A DNA stretch of 40,700 nt from the NCBI GenBank assembly GCA_021325475.1, contig JAJPHA010000027.1, positions 1 to 40,700 of the forward strand, given 5' to 3'. Numbering within the stretch: the first letter of the stretch is position 1; each line of letters opens with the position of its first letter. The notes beneath the pieces were generated by a model, which was not told the origin of the DNA, did not search any database, and worked only from the letters and a program-made list of their open reading frames with translations. This document shows positions 30,016 through 40,547 of the stretch, in pieces. Source of the stretch: Rhodanobacteraceae bacterium (GTDB lineage: Bacteria; Pseudomonadota; Gammaproteobacteria; Xanthomonadales; Rhodanobacteraceae). The position numbers and the translations under genes are program-made.

Positions 30016-30759
30016 TTAGCCCGATTGGATCGGCCTCGCAACGGCCGGCGGTATGGACGGCGCAAGAAAGGCGCGCACCGAGCGCTCGGCGCCGCGCCAG
30101 GCCAGCGCGCCGACCGCGCCGGCCGCCGGCGGCGCCAGGTACACGCAGCGCCACGCCGTCGCCGGGTCGGCGTCCGTCACGCCGGCGGCGATCGGCACGC
30201 CGGCCGCATCGAGCGTCACCGCAACACGCGCGAGCCCGCCGCCCAAGCCGGTGCCTTCCGCCTTGAGCACGGCTTCCTTGAGACTCCACATGGCGAGAAA
30301 CCCCTGCGGCCGGCGCGCTTCCGGCAGCCGCGCCAGCGCCCGCGCCTCCGCCGGCGCGAACCAGCGCCGCGCGAGTTCGAGCACCGGCCGCGCGCGGTGC
30401 GGCAGTTCGAGATCCACGCCGAGCGGCTGGCCCCGGCTGAGGCCGAGCAGCAAGGCGCCGCGGCTGTGGGCGAGACTGAATTCCAGCGGGGCATCGACCA
30501 GCGCCGGTTTGCCGCCGCGCGCGCGCGCCAGGCGCAAAACCTCGGCGGGCCGGCCGAGATAGCCGGCGAGCACCCGGCGCAGCGGCGCCGATTCCGCGGC
30601 CGGCAGCGCCGGCCATTGTGGAAAAAACCACAAGTGGATTTCATCGTCCGCCAGCGGCTGCGGCGGCACGGCGGGGTGGAAATCGCGGGGTTCGAGGCGA
30701 CGCACCCGGCAAGCTTTGGCGCTCGCCGCCGCGAGGTCAAGCGCTTTGCCGCGCTGCAA
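30016..30759 (-). CDS. 4'-phosphopantetheinyl transferase (Sfp type)
   Basis: The protein, up to 247 aa, transfers phosphopantetheine from CoA to a serine of carrier proteins. Signatures are LGVDLELPHR (metal-binding Asp and Glu) and WSLKEAVLKAEGTGL (the WxxKEA motif), with an N-terminal half typical of the Sfp/EntD family (FSLAHSRGALLLG). The start is uncertain: TTG 30759 gives the full frame, while GTG 30705 (MRRLEPRDFHPAVPP) is equally plausible, and neither has a clear Shine-Dalgarno. No NRPS or PKS gene is nearby, so the target carrier protein is unknown. It is divergent from the sensor kinase gene. Confidence 0.85.
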   Translation of the reverse strand: MQRGKALDLAAASAKACRVRRLEPRDFHPAVPPQPLADDEIHLWFFPQWPALPAAESAPLRRVLAGYLGRPAEVLRLARARGGKPALVDAPLEFSLAHSRGALLLGLSRGQPLGVDLELPHRARPVLELARRWFAPAEARALARLPEARRPQGFLAMWSLKEAVLKAEGTGLGGGLARVAVTLDAAGVPIAAGVTDADPATAWRCVYLAPPAAGAVGALAWRGAERSVRAFLAPSIPPAVARPIQSG

Positions 30760-30815
30760 GGCGCGCGCGGTGCCGGCGGCGACTAGAATCCGGCGGTTCG
30801 AACCGCGGAGGCGCC

Positions 30816-33800
30816 GTGATCCCCGGCTGGGTGCTGCTGCTGGTGTCGCTCGTGTACGTGGGCGGGCTGTTCGGCCTCGCCTACTACGGCGATCGCCGCC
30901 CGCTGTATCCGAGCCGCGTCTGGCTCCGACCGCTGGTGTACAGCCTGGCGCTCGCCGTGTACTGCTCGTCCTGGACGTTCTACGGCGCGGTCGGCAGCGC
31001 CGCCGGGGCGAGTCTCGCCTACCTGCCGATCTATCTCGGTCCGATCCTGCTGTTGCTCGTCGGCCACCGCCTGTTCGGCCGCCTGACCCGGATCGCCAAG
31101 CAGCGCAACATCATCTCGATCGCCGATTTCATCGCCGCGCGCTTCGGCAAGTCGCACCGCCTGGCCGCGCTCGTCACCCTGATCGCGGTGACCGCATCGA
31201 TCCCGTATCTGGCATTGCAGTTCAAGGCCGTGGCGCTCAGCATCGGCGCATTGAGCGGCGAGGTGCAGAGCGAGGTGCCGCCGCTGCGGGACGGCGCGCT
31301 CTACAGCGCGCTGCTGCTCGCCGTGTTCGCGATCCTGTTCGGCACGCGCCAGATCGACGCGACCGAGCACCATCACGGCATGATGCTGGCGATCGCGACC
31401 GAATCGGTGGTCAAGCTCGTCGCGTTTGTCGCCATCGGCGGGTACGCGCTGCACCTCTGCGGCGCGGCGCCGGCGCTGGAACGGCCGGCGCGCGAATTCG
31501 CCGCGCAGGGGCTGCCGGACGGTTTTCTCACCCAGACCCTGCTCGCCGCGGTGGCCATGTTCTGTTTGCCGCGGCAGTTCCAGGTGGGCATCGTCGAATG
31601 CGAGGATCCGGGCGACGTGCGCCACGCGCGGCGCCTGTTCCCGCTGTATCTGCTGCTGATCAGCGCGCTGGTGCTGCCGATCGTCGCGGCGAGCACGGCT
31701 ACGCTCGGCGGCCGCGCGGTGCCTGCCGACATGTACGTGCTCGGGCTGCCGCTCGCCGGCGGCCACGAGCTCCTGGCGACGTTCGCCTATCTCGGCGGCT
31801 TTTCCGCCGCCACCGGCATGGTCATCGTCGAATGCGTCGCGCTCTCGACCATGATCAGCAACGATCTCATCATGCCGGCGCTGCTGCGCGTGCGCTGGCT
31901 CGGTCTCGAACGCCGCGCCGACCTGTCGGCGCTGGTGCTGCAGCTGCGGCGCGTCGCCATCGTGCTGCTGGTCGCGCTCGCCTACGGCTATTACCGCGCG
32001 ATCGCCCGGAACGCCAACCTCGCCTCGATCGGCCTGCTCGCCTTCGTCGCCCTGGCGCAGTTCGCGCCGGCGATCGTGAGCGCCCTGTACTGGCGCGGCG
32101 CCAGCCGGGTCGGCGTCGGCGCCGGGCTCGCCGCCGGCTTCGCGGTGTGGCTCTACACCTTGCTGCTGCCGAGCCTCGCCGAGGCCGGCTGGCTGCCGCA
32201 GACCTGGCTGCGCGCCGGACCGTTCGGCATCGGCTGGCTCGCACCGCGCGCCTTGTTCCACTGGCACGGCTGGGACGCGGTCACGCACGGCGCGTTCTGG
32301 TCGCTCGCCGCCAACGTCGGCTGCCTGGTGTTGCTCTCGCTGCGCTTCCGGCCGAGCGTGGCCGATCGCCTGCGCGCCTCGCCGTTCCTCGATCCCTACG
32401 CCGAACGCAGCGCCGCCGGCGGCGAGTGGCGCGGCCGCGTTCCGGTCGCGGATCTGCGCGCGCTCGCCGGCCGCATCCTCGGCGAACGCAACGCCGCGCG
32501 TGCCTTCGCCGAGTACGCCGCCGCCGCGCCGCTGCCGGACGCGCCCGGCGCGGTGGCCGACCGCGCCCTGGTCCAGTTCACCGAACGCCTGCTCGCCGGT
32601 GCGATCGGTGCGGCGTCGGCGCGGCGCATGCTGACCAGCGCGCTCCGCGGCACCGGCCTCGATCTGTCCGAAGCGGCGATGCTGCTCGACGAGACCTCGC
32701 AGGAGCTGCGCTTCAGTCGCGAACTGATCGCGGTCACGTTCGAGCACATGAGCCAGGGCATCAGCGTGGTCGATGCGGAACTGCGCATCGTCGCCTGGAA
32801 CCGCCGCTATCTCGATCTGTTCGACTATCCGGAAGGTTTCGTCTACGTCGGCCGGCCGGTGGCCGAGCTGATCCGGCGGAACGCCGCGCGCGGCCTGCTC
32901 GGACCGGGCGACGTCGAGGCCCAGGTGCAGCGGCGTCTCGAACACCTGCGTCGCGGCACGCCGCACGTCGCCGTGCGCGAGCGTCCGGACGGGCGCGTGA
33001 TCGAGACCCGCGGCGGACCCTTGCCCGGCGGCGGCTACCTCACCACTTTCAGCGACATCACCGATCACAAGCGCGCCGAGCGGGCGCTGCGCGAGGCGAA
33101 CGAGACCCTGGAGCAGCGCGTCGCCCAGCGCACCCGCGAACTGCGCGAGGCGCTCGCCGCGCAGGAGCAGGCCAAACGCGAGGCCGAGGCCGCGAACGCC
33201 GGCAAGACGCGCTTCCTCGCCGCCGCCTCGCACGATCTGCTGCAGCCGCTCAATGCCGCGCGCCTGTTCGTCTCGGCGCTGCGCCAGCGCCCGCTCGATG
33301 CCGAGAGCGCGCGGCTGGCCGAGCGCGCCGATGCCGCGTTCAAGGCCGCCGAGGACCTGCTCGATGCCCTGCTCGAGGTCTCGCGGCTCGACGCCGGCAA
33401 GCTCAGCCCCGAGATCGGCGCGTTCGCGCTCGCCGAGATTCTCGAGCCGCTCGAGCACCAGTTCGGCGTGATCGCGGCGGCGCGGCACCTGAAGCTGCGC
33501 TTCGTGGACAGCCGCGTGCACGTGGTCAGCGATCCGCAACTGCTGCGCCGGATTCTGCAGAATTTCCTCTCCAACGCGCTGCGCTACACGCGCCGGGGCG
33601 GGGTGCTGCTCGGGGTGCGGCGGTGCGGCGGCAACGTGCGCATCGAGGTGTGGGATACCGGCGCCGGCATCGACGCCGCGCAACAGCGCAGCATCTTCGA
33701 CGAATTCCGCCGCGGCACGCAGACCTCGCCGTGGGGCGAGAAGGGCCTCGGCCTCGGGCTGGCGATCTGCGAGCGCCTGGCGCGCATGCTCGGGCATCGT

Positions 33801-34310
33801 CTGTCGCTGCGCTCCCGGCCCGGCCGCGGCAGCGTGTTCGCGGTGGAGCTCCCGCGCGCGAGCGCGGCCGCGGCGAGCGCGCGGCCGGCGCGCCCGCGGC
33901 CGCTCGCCGCCGGCCGCGTCGACGGACTGCACGTGCTGTGCCTGGACAACGACAGCGCGATCCTCGACGGCATGGCCGCGCTGCTCGAGCGCTGGGGAGT
34001 GACCTGCGAGAATTGCAGCAATGTGGAAGATGCGACAAATTGCGCATCGCGCCGCCGCCCGGACCTGATCCTCGCCGACTATCACCTGGACGAGCCGCTC
34101 GACGGCATCGCCGCGCTGGAGCGCCTGCGCGCACGCTGGCCGTCGCCGCCGCCGGGCGCGCTGATCACCGCCGACGCCAGCCCGGAACTGCAGGCGCGCG
34201 CCCGCGCGCACGGCTATCCGCTGCTGCGCAAGCCGGTGAAGCCGGCGGCGTTGCGCGCGCTGATCGCCCAGCTCGGCCGCGGCGCGGCGCGCGCGACGAC
34301 TGCGGCGTGA
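30816..34310 (+). CDS. crbS: CrbS/MxtR-type hybrid sensor kinase with sodium:solute symporter domain
   Basis: The 1164-aa inner-membrane hybrid kinase starts at GTG 30816 (IPGWVLLLVSLVYVGGL follows) with a GGAGG Shine-Dalgarno. Domains in order: an SSS transporter-like domain of about 13 TM helices (about 1-490); a STAC domain (VPVADLRALAGRILGERNAA to FTERLLAGAIGAASARRML); PAS (VTFEHMSQGISVVDAELRIV); a coiled coil; HisKA with His806 in AASHDLLQPLNAARL; HATPase (NFLSNALRYT, DTGAGID, GLGLGLAI); and a C-terminal receiver with Asp1088 in LILADYHLDEPLDG. This matches kinases controlling acs in Vibrio and Pseudomonas (CrbS, MxtR). Its stop is one base from the convergent crbR stop, and acs lies just beyond. 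Confidence 0.9.
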   Translation: MIPGWVLLLVSLVYVGGLFGLAYYGDRRPLYPSRVWLRPLVYSLALAVYCSSWTFYGAVGSAAGASLAYLPIYLGPILLLLVGHRLFGRLTRIAKQRNIISIADFIAARFGKSHRLAALVTLIAVTASIPYLALQFKAVALSIGALSGEVQSEVPPLRDGALYSALLLAVFAILFGTRQIDATEHHHGMMLAIATESVVKLVAFVAIGGYALHLCGAAPALERPAREFAAQGLPDGFLTQTLLAAVAMFCLPRQFQVGIVECEDPGDVRHARRLFPLYLLLISALVLPIVAASTATLGGRAVPADMYVLGLPLAGGHELLATFAYLGGFSAATGMVIVECVALSTMISNDLIMPALLRVRWLGLERRADLSALVLQLRRVAIVLLVALAYGYYRAIARNANLASIGLLAFVALAQFAPAIVSALYWRGASRVGVGAGLAAGFAVWLYTLLLPSLAEAGWLPQTWLRAGPFGIGWLAPRALFHWHGWDAVTHGAFWSLAANVGCLVLLSLRFRPSVADRLRASPFLDPYAERSAAGGEWRGRVPVADLRALAGRILGERNAARAFAEYAAAAPLPDAPGAVADRALVQFTERLLAGAIGAASARRMLTSALRGTGLDLSEAAMLLDETSQELRFSRELIAVTFEHMSQGISVVDAELRIVAWNRRYLDLFDYPEGFVYVGRPVAELIRRNAARGLLGPGDVEAQVQRRLEHLRRGTPHVAVRERPDGRVIETRGGPLPGGGYLTTFSDITDHKRAERALREANETLEQRVAQRTRELREALAAQEQAKREAEAANAGKTRFLAAASHDLLQPLNAARLFVSALRQRPLDAESARLAERADAAFKAAEDLLDALLEVSRLDAGKLSPEIGAFALAEILEPLEHQFGVIAAARHLKLRFVDSRVHVVSDPQLLRRILQNFLSNALRYTRRGGVLLGVRRCGGNVRIEVWDTGAGIDAAQQRSIFDEFRRGTQTSPWGEKGLGLGLAICERLARMLGHRLSLRSRPGRGSVFAVELPRASAAAASARPARPRPLAAGRVDGLHVLCLDNDSAILDGMAALLERWGVTCENCSNVEDATNCASRRRPDLILADYHLDEPLDGIAALERLRARWPSPPPGALITADASPELQARARAHGYPLLRKPVKPAALRALIAQLGRGAARATTAA

Positions 34311-34311
34311 C

Positions 34312-34977
34312 TCACGGTGCGTCGGCGGGATCGTCGAGCGCGGGGTGGATCGCCAGGTGCCGCGCCAGCAGCGCGACCTGGGTGCGGTTCGACACGTCGA
34401 GCTTGCGCATGATCGCGGTCATGTGCGCCTTGATCGTGGCTTCCGACACGTTGAGTTCGTAGGCGATCTGCTTGTTGAGCAGGCCCTCGGCGATCAGGCC
34501 GAGCACGCGGAACTGCTGCGGCGTCAGCGCGGCGACGTGCGCCGCCGCGTGCGCTTCCGCCGCGGCGAGCGGCGCCGCGCCGGCGGCGAGATGCGGCGGC
34601 AGCCAGACCTCGCCGTCGAGCACGCGGCGGATCGCGCCGACGATGGTCTCGGCCGAGGCCGACTTCGGAATGTAGCCGGAGGCGCCGTGACCGATCGCGC
34701 GCTCGATCACGCGCGCGTTCTCCTCGGCCGAGACCACGATCACCGGCAGCCCCGGCTGCTGGCTGCGCACGTGCACCAGCGCGGAAAAGCCATTCGCGCC
34801 CGGCATGCTGAGGTCGAGCAGCAGCAATTCCGCGTGCGGGTGGAGCTCGATCAGACTCTGCAGCGCGGCGACGCTGTCGGCCTCGTGCAGGCGCGCGTCG
34901 GGCACCGCCTGGGTGACCGCGCGCGCGAGCGCATCGCGGAACAGCGGATGGTCGTCGGCGATCAGGATTTCGCGCAT
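34312..34977 (-). CDS. crbR: LuxR/NarL-family response regulator, probable CrbR/ErdR partner
   Basis: The 221-aa protein has a receiver domain (ILIADDHPLFRDAL, phosphoacceptor Asp55 in LLLLDLSMPGANGF, GYIPKSAS) and a C-terminal helix-turn-helix (LTPQQFRVLGLIAEGLLNKQ then VSEATIKAHMTAIMRKL). CrbR/ErdR orthologues activate acetyl-CoA synthetase transcription. The kinase gene converges end to end with it, and acs precedes it on the same strand, supporting that role. The bases directly upstream of the ATG are a C-rich (minus-strand) heptamer repeat with no Shine-Dalgarno, which is odd for a regulator. Confidence 0.9.
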   Translation of the reverse strand: MREILIADDHPLFRDALARAVTQAVPDARLHEADSVAALQSLIELHPHAELLLLDLSMPGANGFSALVHVRSQQPGLPVIVVSAEENARVIERAIGHGASGYIPKSASAETIVGAIRRVLDGEVWLPPHLAAGAAPLAAAEAHAAAHVAALTPQQFRVLGLIAEGLLNKQIAYELNVSEATIKAHMTAIMRKLDVSNRTQVALLARHLAIHPALDDPADAP

Positions 34978-34980
34978 GGG

Positions 34981-35109
34981 GAGGGGAGTGGGGAGTAGGG
35001 AGTGGGGAGTGGAAAATGCCTTACAGCCATCGGCCTCAGCCCTCAGCCCTCAGCCCTCAGCCCTCGGCCCTCGGCCCTCGGCCCTCAGCCCTCAGCCCTC
35101 AGCCCTCAG
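34981..35109. repeat. Composite heptanucleotide tandem repeats (locus 2)
   Basis: About four GAGTGGG-type heptamers (34981-35012) are followed by a short AT-richer spacer containing GTGGAAAA, then eleven 7-bp units at 35033-35109: one GCCTCAG, seven CCCTCAG and three consecutive CCCTCGG. The layout matches locus 1 near gyrB. The array fills the acs-crbR gap and starts three bases from the crbR start codon. Confidence 0.9.
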
Positions 35110-35114
35110 CCCCC

Positions 35115-37055
<1,941 letters not shown>

Positions 37056-37261
37056 GGGGCCTCCGGAGCGAAGGTCGAAAGGAGTGGTTCTGCCCAGTCA
37101 CACTAACCGGACGGACCCCGCGACCAATACGACTTTCGTCGATCCCGCGCAAGCCTACGACCAAAGGCGAATGGCCGGCACGCCGCCGCCCCGGCAGGCT
37201 GTCACGCGCGCGTCATGCGCCGGCGCTACTTGGGCGTACCGGACCCACGGGGAAGAGGATC

Positions 37262-38920
37262 ATGGCAACGACGGCAGGCAACCTCGATCGCGGCACGCTG
37301 ACCCGCAGCCACGTGCGGGTGATCGCGGCCTCGAGCGTCGGCACGATGTTCGAGTGGTACGACTTCTATCTGTACGGCTCGCTCGCGGCCATCATCGCCA
37401 AGCAGTTCTTCTCGGCGTTGAATCCGACCAGCGCCTACATCGTCGCGCTGCTCGCCTTCGCCGCCGGCTTCTTCGTGCGGCCGTTCGGCGCGCTGGTGTT
37501 CGGCCGGCTCGGCGATCTGATCGGCCGCAAGTACACGTTCCTGATCACCATCGTCATCATGGGCTCGTCGACCTTTCTGGTCGGCCTGATCCCGAGCTAC
37601 GCGACGATTGGCGCGGCGGCGCCGACGATCCTGATCACGCTGCGCCTGCTGCAGGGCCTCGCGCTCGGCGGCGAATACGGCGGCGCGGCGACCTACGTCG
37701 CCGAGCACGCGCCGCACGACCGGCGCGGCTTCTACACCAGCTTCATCCAGATCACCGCGACCTTCGGCCTGTTCCTGTCGCTGATCGTGATCCTGCTCTG
37801 CCGCAGCGCGCTCGGCAAGGAGTTCGACGACTGGGGCTGGCGCATCCCGTTCTGGCTGTCGTTCTTCCTGCTGCTGATCTCGGTCTACATCCGCTTGCAG
37901 TTGCAGGAGTCGCCGTTGTTCCAGCAGATGATGGCCGAGGGCAAGGGCTCGAAGGCGCCGCTCAGCGAATCGTTCCTGCGCTGGAGCAATCTCAGGATCG
38001 TCCTGCTCGCCCTGTTCGGCGCCACCGCCGGCGAGGCGGTGGTCTGGTACGGCGGCCAGTTCTACGCGCTGTTCTTCCTCAGCCAGACGCTCAAGCTCGA
38101 CGCGGTCACCGCCAACCTGCTGATCGCCGGTGCGCTGCTCATCGCCACGCCGTTCTTCGTCGTGTTCGGCTGGCTGTCCGATCGCATCGGCCGCAAGCCG
38201 ATCGTCATGGCTGGCTGCCTGCTCGCCGCGCTCACCTATTTCCCGCTGTTCCAGGGGCTCACCCATTTCGGCAATCCGGCGATCGAGGCGGCGAGCACCA
38301 GCCATCCGGTGGTGGTGGTGGCGGATCCGGCCACGTGCAGCTTCCAGTTCGATCCGGTCGGCAAGAAGGTGTTCACCAATTCCTGCGACATCGCCAAGAG
38401 CGCGCTGACCAAGGCCGGCGTGCCGTACCGCAACGAGGCCGCGCCGGCGGGCAGCGTGGCGGCGGTGAAGGTGGGCGACACGGCCATCGCCTCGTTCGAG
38501 GGCGGTGCGCTCGATCCGGCGGCGTTCAAGACGCAGAACGAGGCGTTCGCCAAGGCGCTCGGCGACGCGCTCAAGACCGCCGGCTATCCGAGCAAGGCGG
38601 ATCCCGCCCAAGTCAACGCGCCGATGTTGCTGGTGCTGCTGACGATCCTGGTGATCTACGTGACGATGGTGTACGGACCGATCGCGGCCTGGCTGGTGGA
38701 ACTGTTCCCGACGCGCATCCGCTACAGCTCGCTCAGCCTGCCGTACCACATCGGCAACGGCTGGTTCGGCGGCTTCCTGCCGACGGTGTCGTTCGCGCTG
38801 GTGGCGTGGCAGGGCGACATCTACTTCGGCCTGTGGTACGCGGTGATCGTGGCGCTGATCACGGTCGTCGTCGGCAGCCTGTTCCTGCGCGAGACCAAGG
38901 ACGTGGATATTTCCCGCTAG
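37262..38920 (+). CDS. MHS-family MFS metabolite:proton symporter with large periplasmic loop
   Basis: The 552-aa transporter starts at ATG 37262 with a GAGG Shine-Dalgarno; the open frame upstream is not membrane-like. It shows 12 TM helices with family motifs FEWYDFYLYGSLA, RPFGALVFGRLGDLIGRKYT, LQGLALGGEYGGAATYVAEH and FGWLSDRIGRKP. Between TM9 and TM10 lies an insertion of about 120 residues (about 335-455) with two cysteines (PATCSFQF, TNSCDIAK). By the usual MFS topology it faces the periplasm. Substrates in this family are organic acids, proline or betaine. Divergence from acs suggests uptake of acetate or a related carboxylate, but this is inference. Confidence 0.9.
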   Translation: MATTAGNLDRGTLTRSHVRVIAASSVGTMFEWYDFYLYGSLAAIIAKQFFSALNPTSAYIVALLAFAAGFFVRPFGALVFGRLGDLIGRKYTFLITIVIMGSSTFLVGLIPSYATIGAAAPTILITLRLLQGLALGGEYGGAATYVAEHAPHDRRGFYTSFIQITATFGLFLSLIVILLCRSALGKEFDDWGWRIPFWLSFFLLLISVYIRLQLQESPLFQQMMAEGKGSKAPLSESFLRWSNLRIVLLALFGATAGEAVVWYGGQFYALFFLSQTLKLDAVTANLLIAGALLIATPFFVVFGWLSDRIGRKPIVMAGCLLAALTYFPLFQGLTHFGNPAIEAASTSHPVVVVADPATCSFQFDPVGKKVFTNSCDIAKSALTKAGVPYRNEAAPAGSVAAVKVGDTAIASFEGGALDPAAFKTQNEAFAKALGDALKTAGYPSKADPAQVNAPMLLVLLTILVIYVTMVYGPIAAWLVELFPTRIRYSSLSLPYHIGNGWFGGFLPTVSFALVAWQGDIYFGLWYAVIVALITVVVGSLFLRETKDVDISR

Positions 38921-38986
38921 GAAAGGTCCGATCCAGTCCGCAGATTGCCGTCTTCGGTTGGGGCGCGCACTCGTTTCGTCGAGTCA

Positions 38987-39015
38987 GCGGGGCCGCGGCG
39001 CGGCCCCGCCTTTTT
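38987..39015 (+). terminator. Rho-independent terminator after the MHS transporter gene
   Basis: GCGGGGCCGC and GCGGCCCCGC form a 10-bp stem with loop GGC, followed by CTTTTT. It is positioned 66 bp after the transporter stop and close to the end of the convergent small membrane protein gene. Confidence 0.88.
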
Positions 39016-39023
39016 GCGCGGCC

Positions 39024-39293
39024 TCAGGCGGCGCGTTCGCCCGGCGCGCCTTCCGCTGCGGCGGGCGGTGCCGGCTTGCGCAGGTTCGCGCGCAGGGCGA
39101 TGAGATCCTTGTCGGACAGCAGCGTCGAATCCGGCTGGGCGGTCGCGGCGATGCGCGCGGCGGCGAAGCCGAACAGCGCCGCGAACAGACCGATGAAGCC
39201 GACCAGGAGGCCGATGCCCATGAGTCCCGGCGTGCGCGCGGCGAACGCCAGCGAAAAGCCGAGGAAGGCGGCAACCAGCATGATCCAGCGCAT
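39024..39293 (-). CDS. Small two-helix membrane protein of unknown function
   Basis: The 89-aa protein starts MRWIMLVAAFLGFSLAFAA and has a second TM segment LMGIGLLVGFIGLFAALFGF. A cytoplasmic or periplasmic tail of about 40 residues follows (STLLSDKDLIALRANLRKP). The TM pattern and balanced composition make it more credible than other open frames here. The frame extends upstream to 39467 without resembling a membrane protein, so ATG 39293 was chosen. Function unknown. It converges on the transporter gene, with the terminator between them. Confidence 0.65.
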   Translation of the reverse strand: MRWIMLVAAFLGFSLAFAARTPGLMGIGLLVGFIGLFAALFGFAAARIAATAQPDSTLLSDKDLIALRANLRKPAPPAAAEGAPGERAA

Positions 39294-39458
39294 GACGGAT
39301 CCCCGAAGGACAATGCCGGCCCATGTTGCCACAGCGCGCGGCGCGAGGGGAGCGGACAGCCGCCGAACTGCGCATCCGGCGGGACGAGCGGTGCTACCAT
39401 CGGCGGTGCGTGGCGCGATCGCAACCGGCGAGACGCGCCGCGTGCAGGCTTGCGAGCC

Positions 39459-40547
39459 ATGAACCATCCGCCGCCATCATCCGCGCCGATCAAGGGCCGC
39501 GGCGCCGCGTCCAACCGCGAAGGCCGCTTCGAGACCACGCGGTACGAGGCCGTCGACGACGGCTGGCCGGGCGAGGCCGAGGCCGCGCCGCGTCCGGCGA
39601 CGGTGGTCACCGAGGAACGCGCGCGCAGCATCATCAGCCGCAACGACTCGCCCGACGTCCCGATCGAGCAGAGCATCAATCCGTATCGCGGCTGCGAGCA
39701 CGGCTGCATCTACTGCTACGCGCGGCCCTCGCACGCCTACCTCAATCTCTCGCCCGGCCTCGACTTCGAAACCCGGCTGTTCGCCAAGACCAACGCCGCG
39801 GACTTGCTGCGCCGCGAGCTCGCCCGACCGGGCTATCGCGTGCGGCCGATCAATCTCGGCGCCAACACCGATCCGTACCAGCCGATCGAGCGCCGCTACC
39901 GGATCACGCGGCAGATCCTCGAGGTGCTGCTCGCGTGCCGGCATCCGCTGACGATCGTGACCAAGAACGCGCTGATCGAGCGCGACCTCGATCTCTTGGT
40001 CCCGCTCGCGCGCGCCAACCTGGTCTGCGCGTTCGTGTCGGTGACCTCGCTCGACAATCGCCTCGCGGCCCGGCTCGAGCCGCGCGCCAGCGCGCCGCAC
40101 CGGCGGCTCGCGGCGATCGCCGCGCTCGCCGCCGCCGGGGTGCCGTGCGGCGTGCTGGTGGCGCCGATCATTCCGATGCTGACCGACCGCTGGCTGGAGG
40201 CGATTCTCGAACGCGCGCGCGCGGCCGGTGCGCAGATGGCCGGCTACACCGTGCTGCGCCTGCCGTGGGAACTGAAGGACCTGGTCCGCGAATGGCTGGA
40301 GCAGCACTTCCCCGAGCGCGCCGAGCACGTGCTCGGCCTGGTGCGCCAGATGCGCGGCGGGCGCGACAACGATCCGCGCTTCGGCACGCGCATGCGCGGC
40401 GAAGGGCCGTTCGCCGAGTTGATCCGCCAGCGCTTCGCGGTGGCCACCCGCAAGTTCGGCTTCGCGCGCACACGCTCGCTCGCGCTCGATGTCGCGCAAT
40501 TCCGTCCGCCGCGGCCGGACTCGCCGCAGGGCGACCTGTTCGCCTGA
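39459..40547 (+). CDS. PA0069-family radical SAM protein
   Basis: The 362-aa protein has the [4Fe-4S]-binding CEHGCIYCY (CxxxCxxC) motif at about residues 82-90 within INPYRGCEHGC, a TIM-barrel body (INLGANTDPYQPIERRYRIT, LTIVTKNALIERDLDLL), and a C-terminal tail of DNA-lyase-like type. This matches the PA0069 family, relatives of spore photoproduct lyase whose reaction is not established. ATG 39459 (MNHPPPSSAPIKGRGAASN) fits the family's conserved KGRGA N-terminus. The promoter probably lies in the 165 bp upstream; no clear consensus is seen. Confidence 0.93.
   Translation: MNHPPPSSAPIKGRGAASNREGRFETTRYEAVDDGWPGEAEAAPRPATVVTEERARSIISRNDSPDVPIEQSINPYRGCEHGCIYCYARPSHAYLNLSPGLDFETRLFAKTNAADLLRRELARPGYRVRPINLGANTDPYQPIERRYRITRQILEVLLACRHPLTIVTKNALIERDLDLLVPLARANLVCAFVSVTSLDNRLAARLEPRASAPHRRLAAIAALAAAGVPCGVLVAPIIPMLTDRWLEAILERARAAGAQMAGYTVLRLPWELKDLVREWLEQHFPERAEHVLGLVRQMRGGRDNDPRFGTRMRGEGPFAELIRQRFAVATRKFGFARTRSLALDVAQFRPPRPDSPQGDLFA

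Noticed and set aside
28295-30631. Extended 778-codon version of the unknown anchored protein
   Set aside because: The upstream 215 codons overlap the phosphopantetheinyl transferase in another frame and are Arg/Ala-rich; ATG 29986 starts directly at a membrane anchor.
30783-34211. Very long open frame antisense to the sensor kinase gene (over 1100 codons)
   Set aside because: It is a codon-phase shadow of a GC-rich gene: Arg/Glu/Gln/Ala-biased composition with no recognisable domain, while the opposite strand encodes a complete multi-domain kinase.
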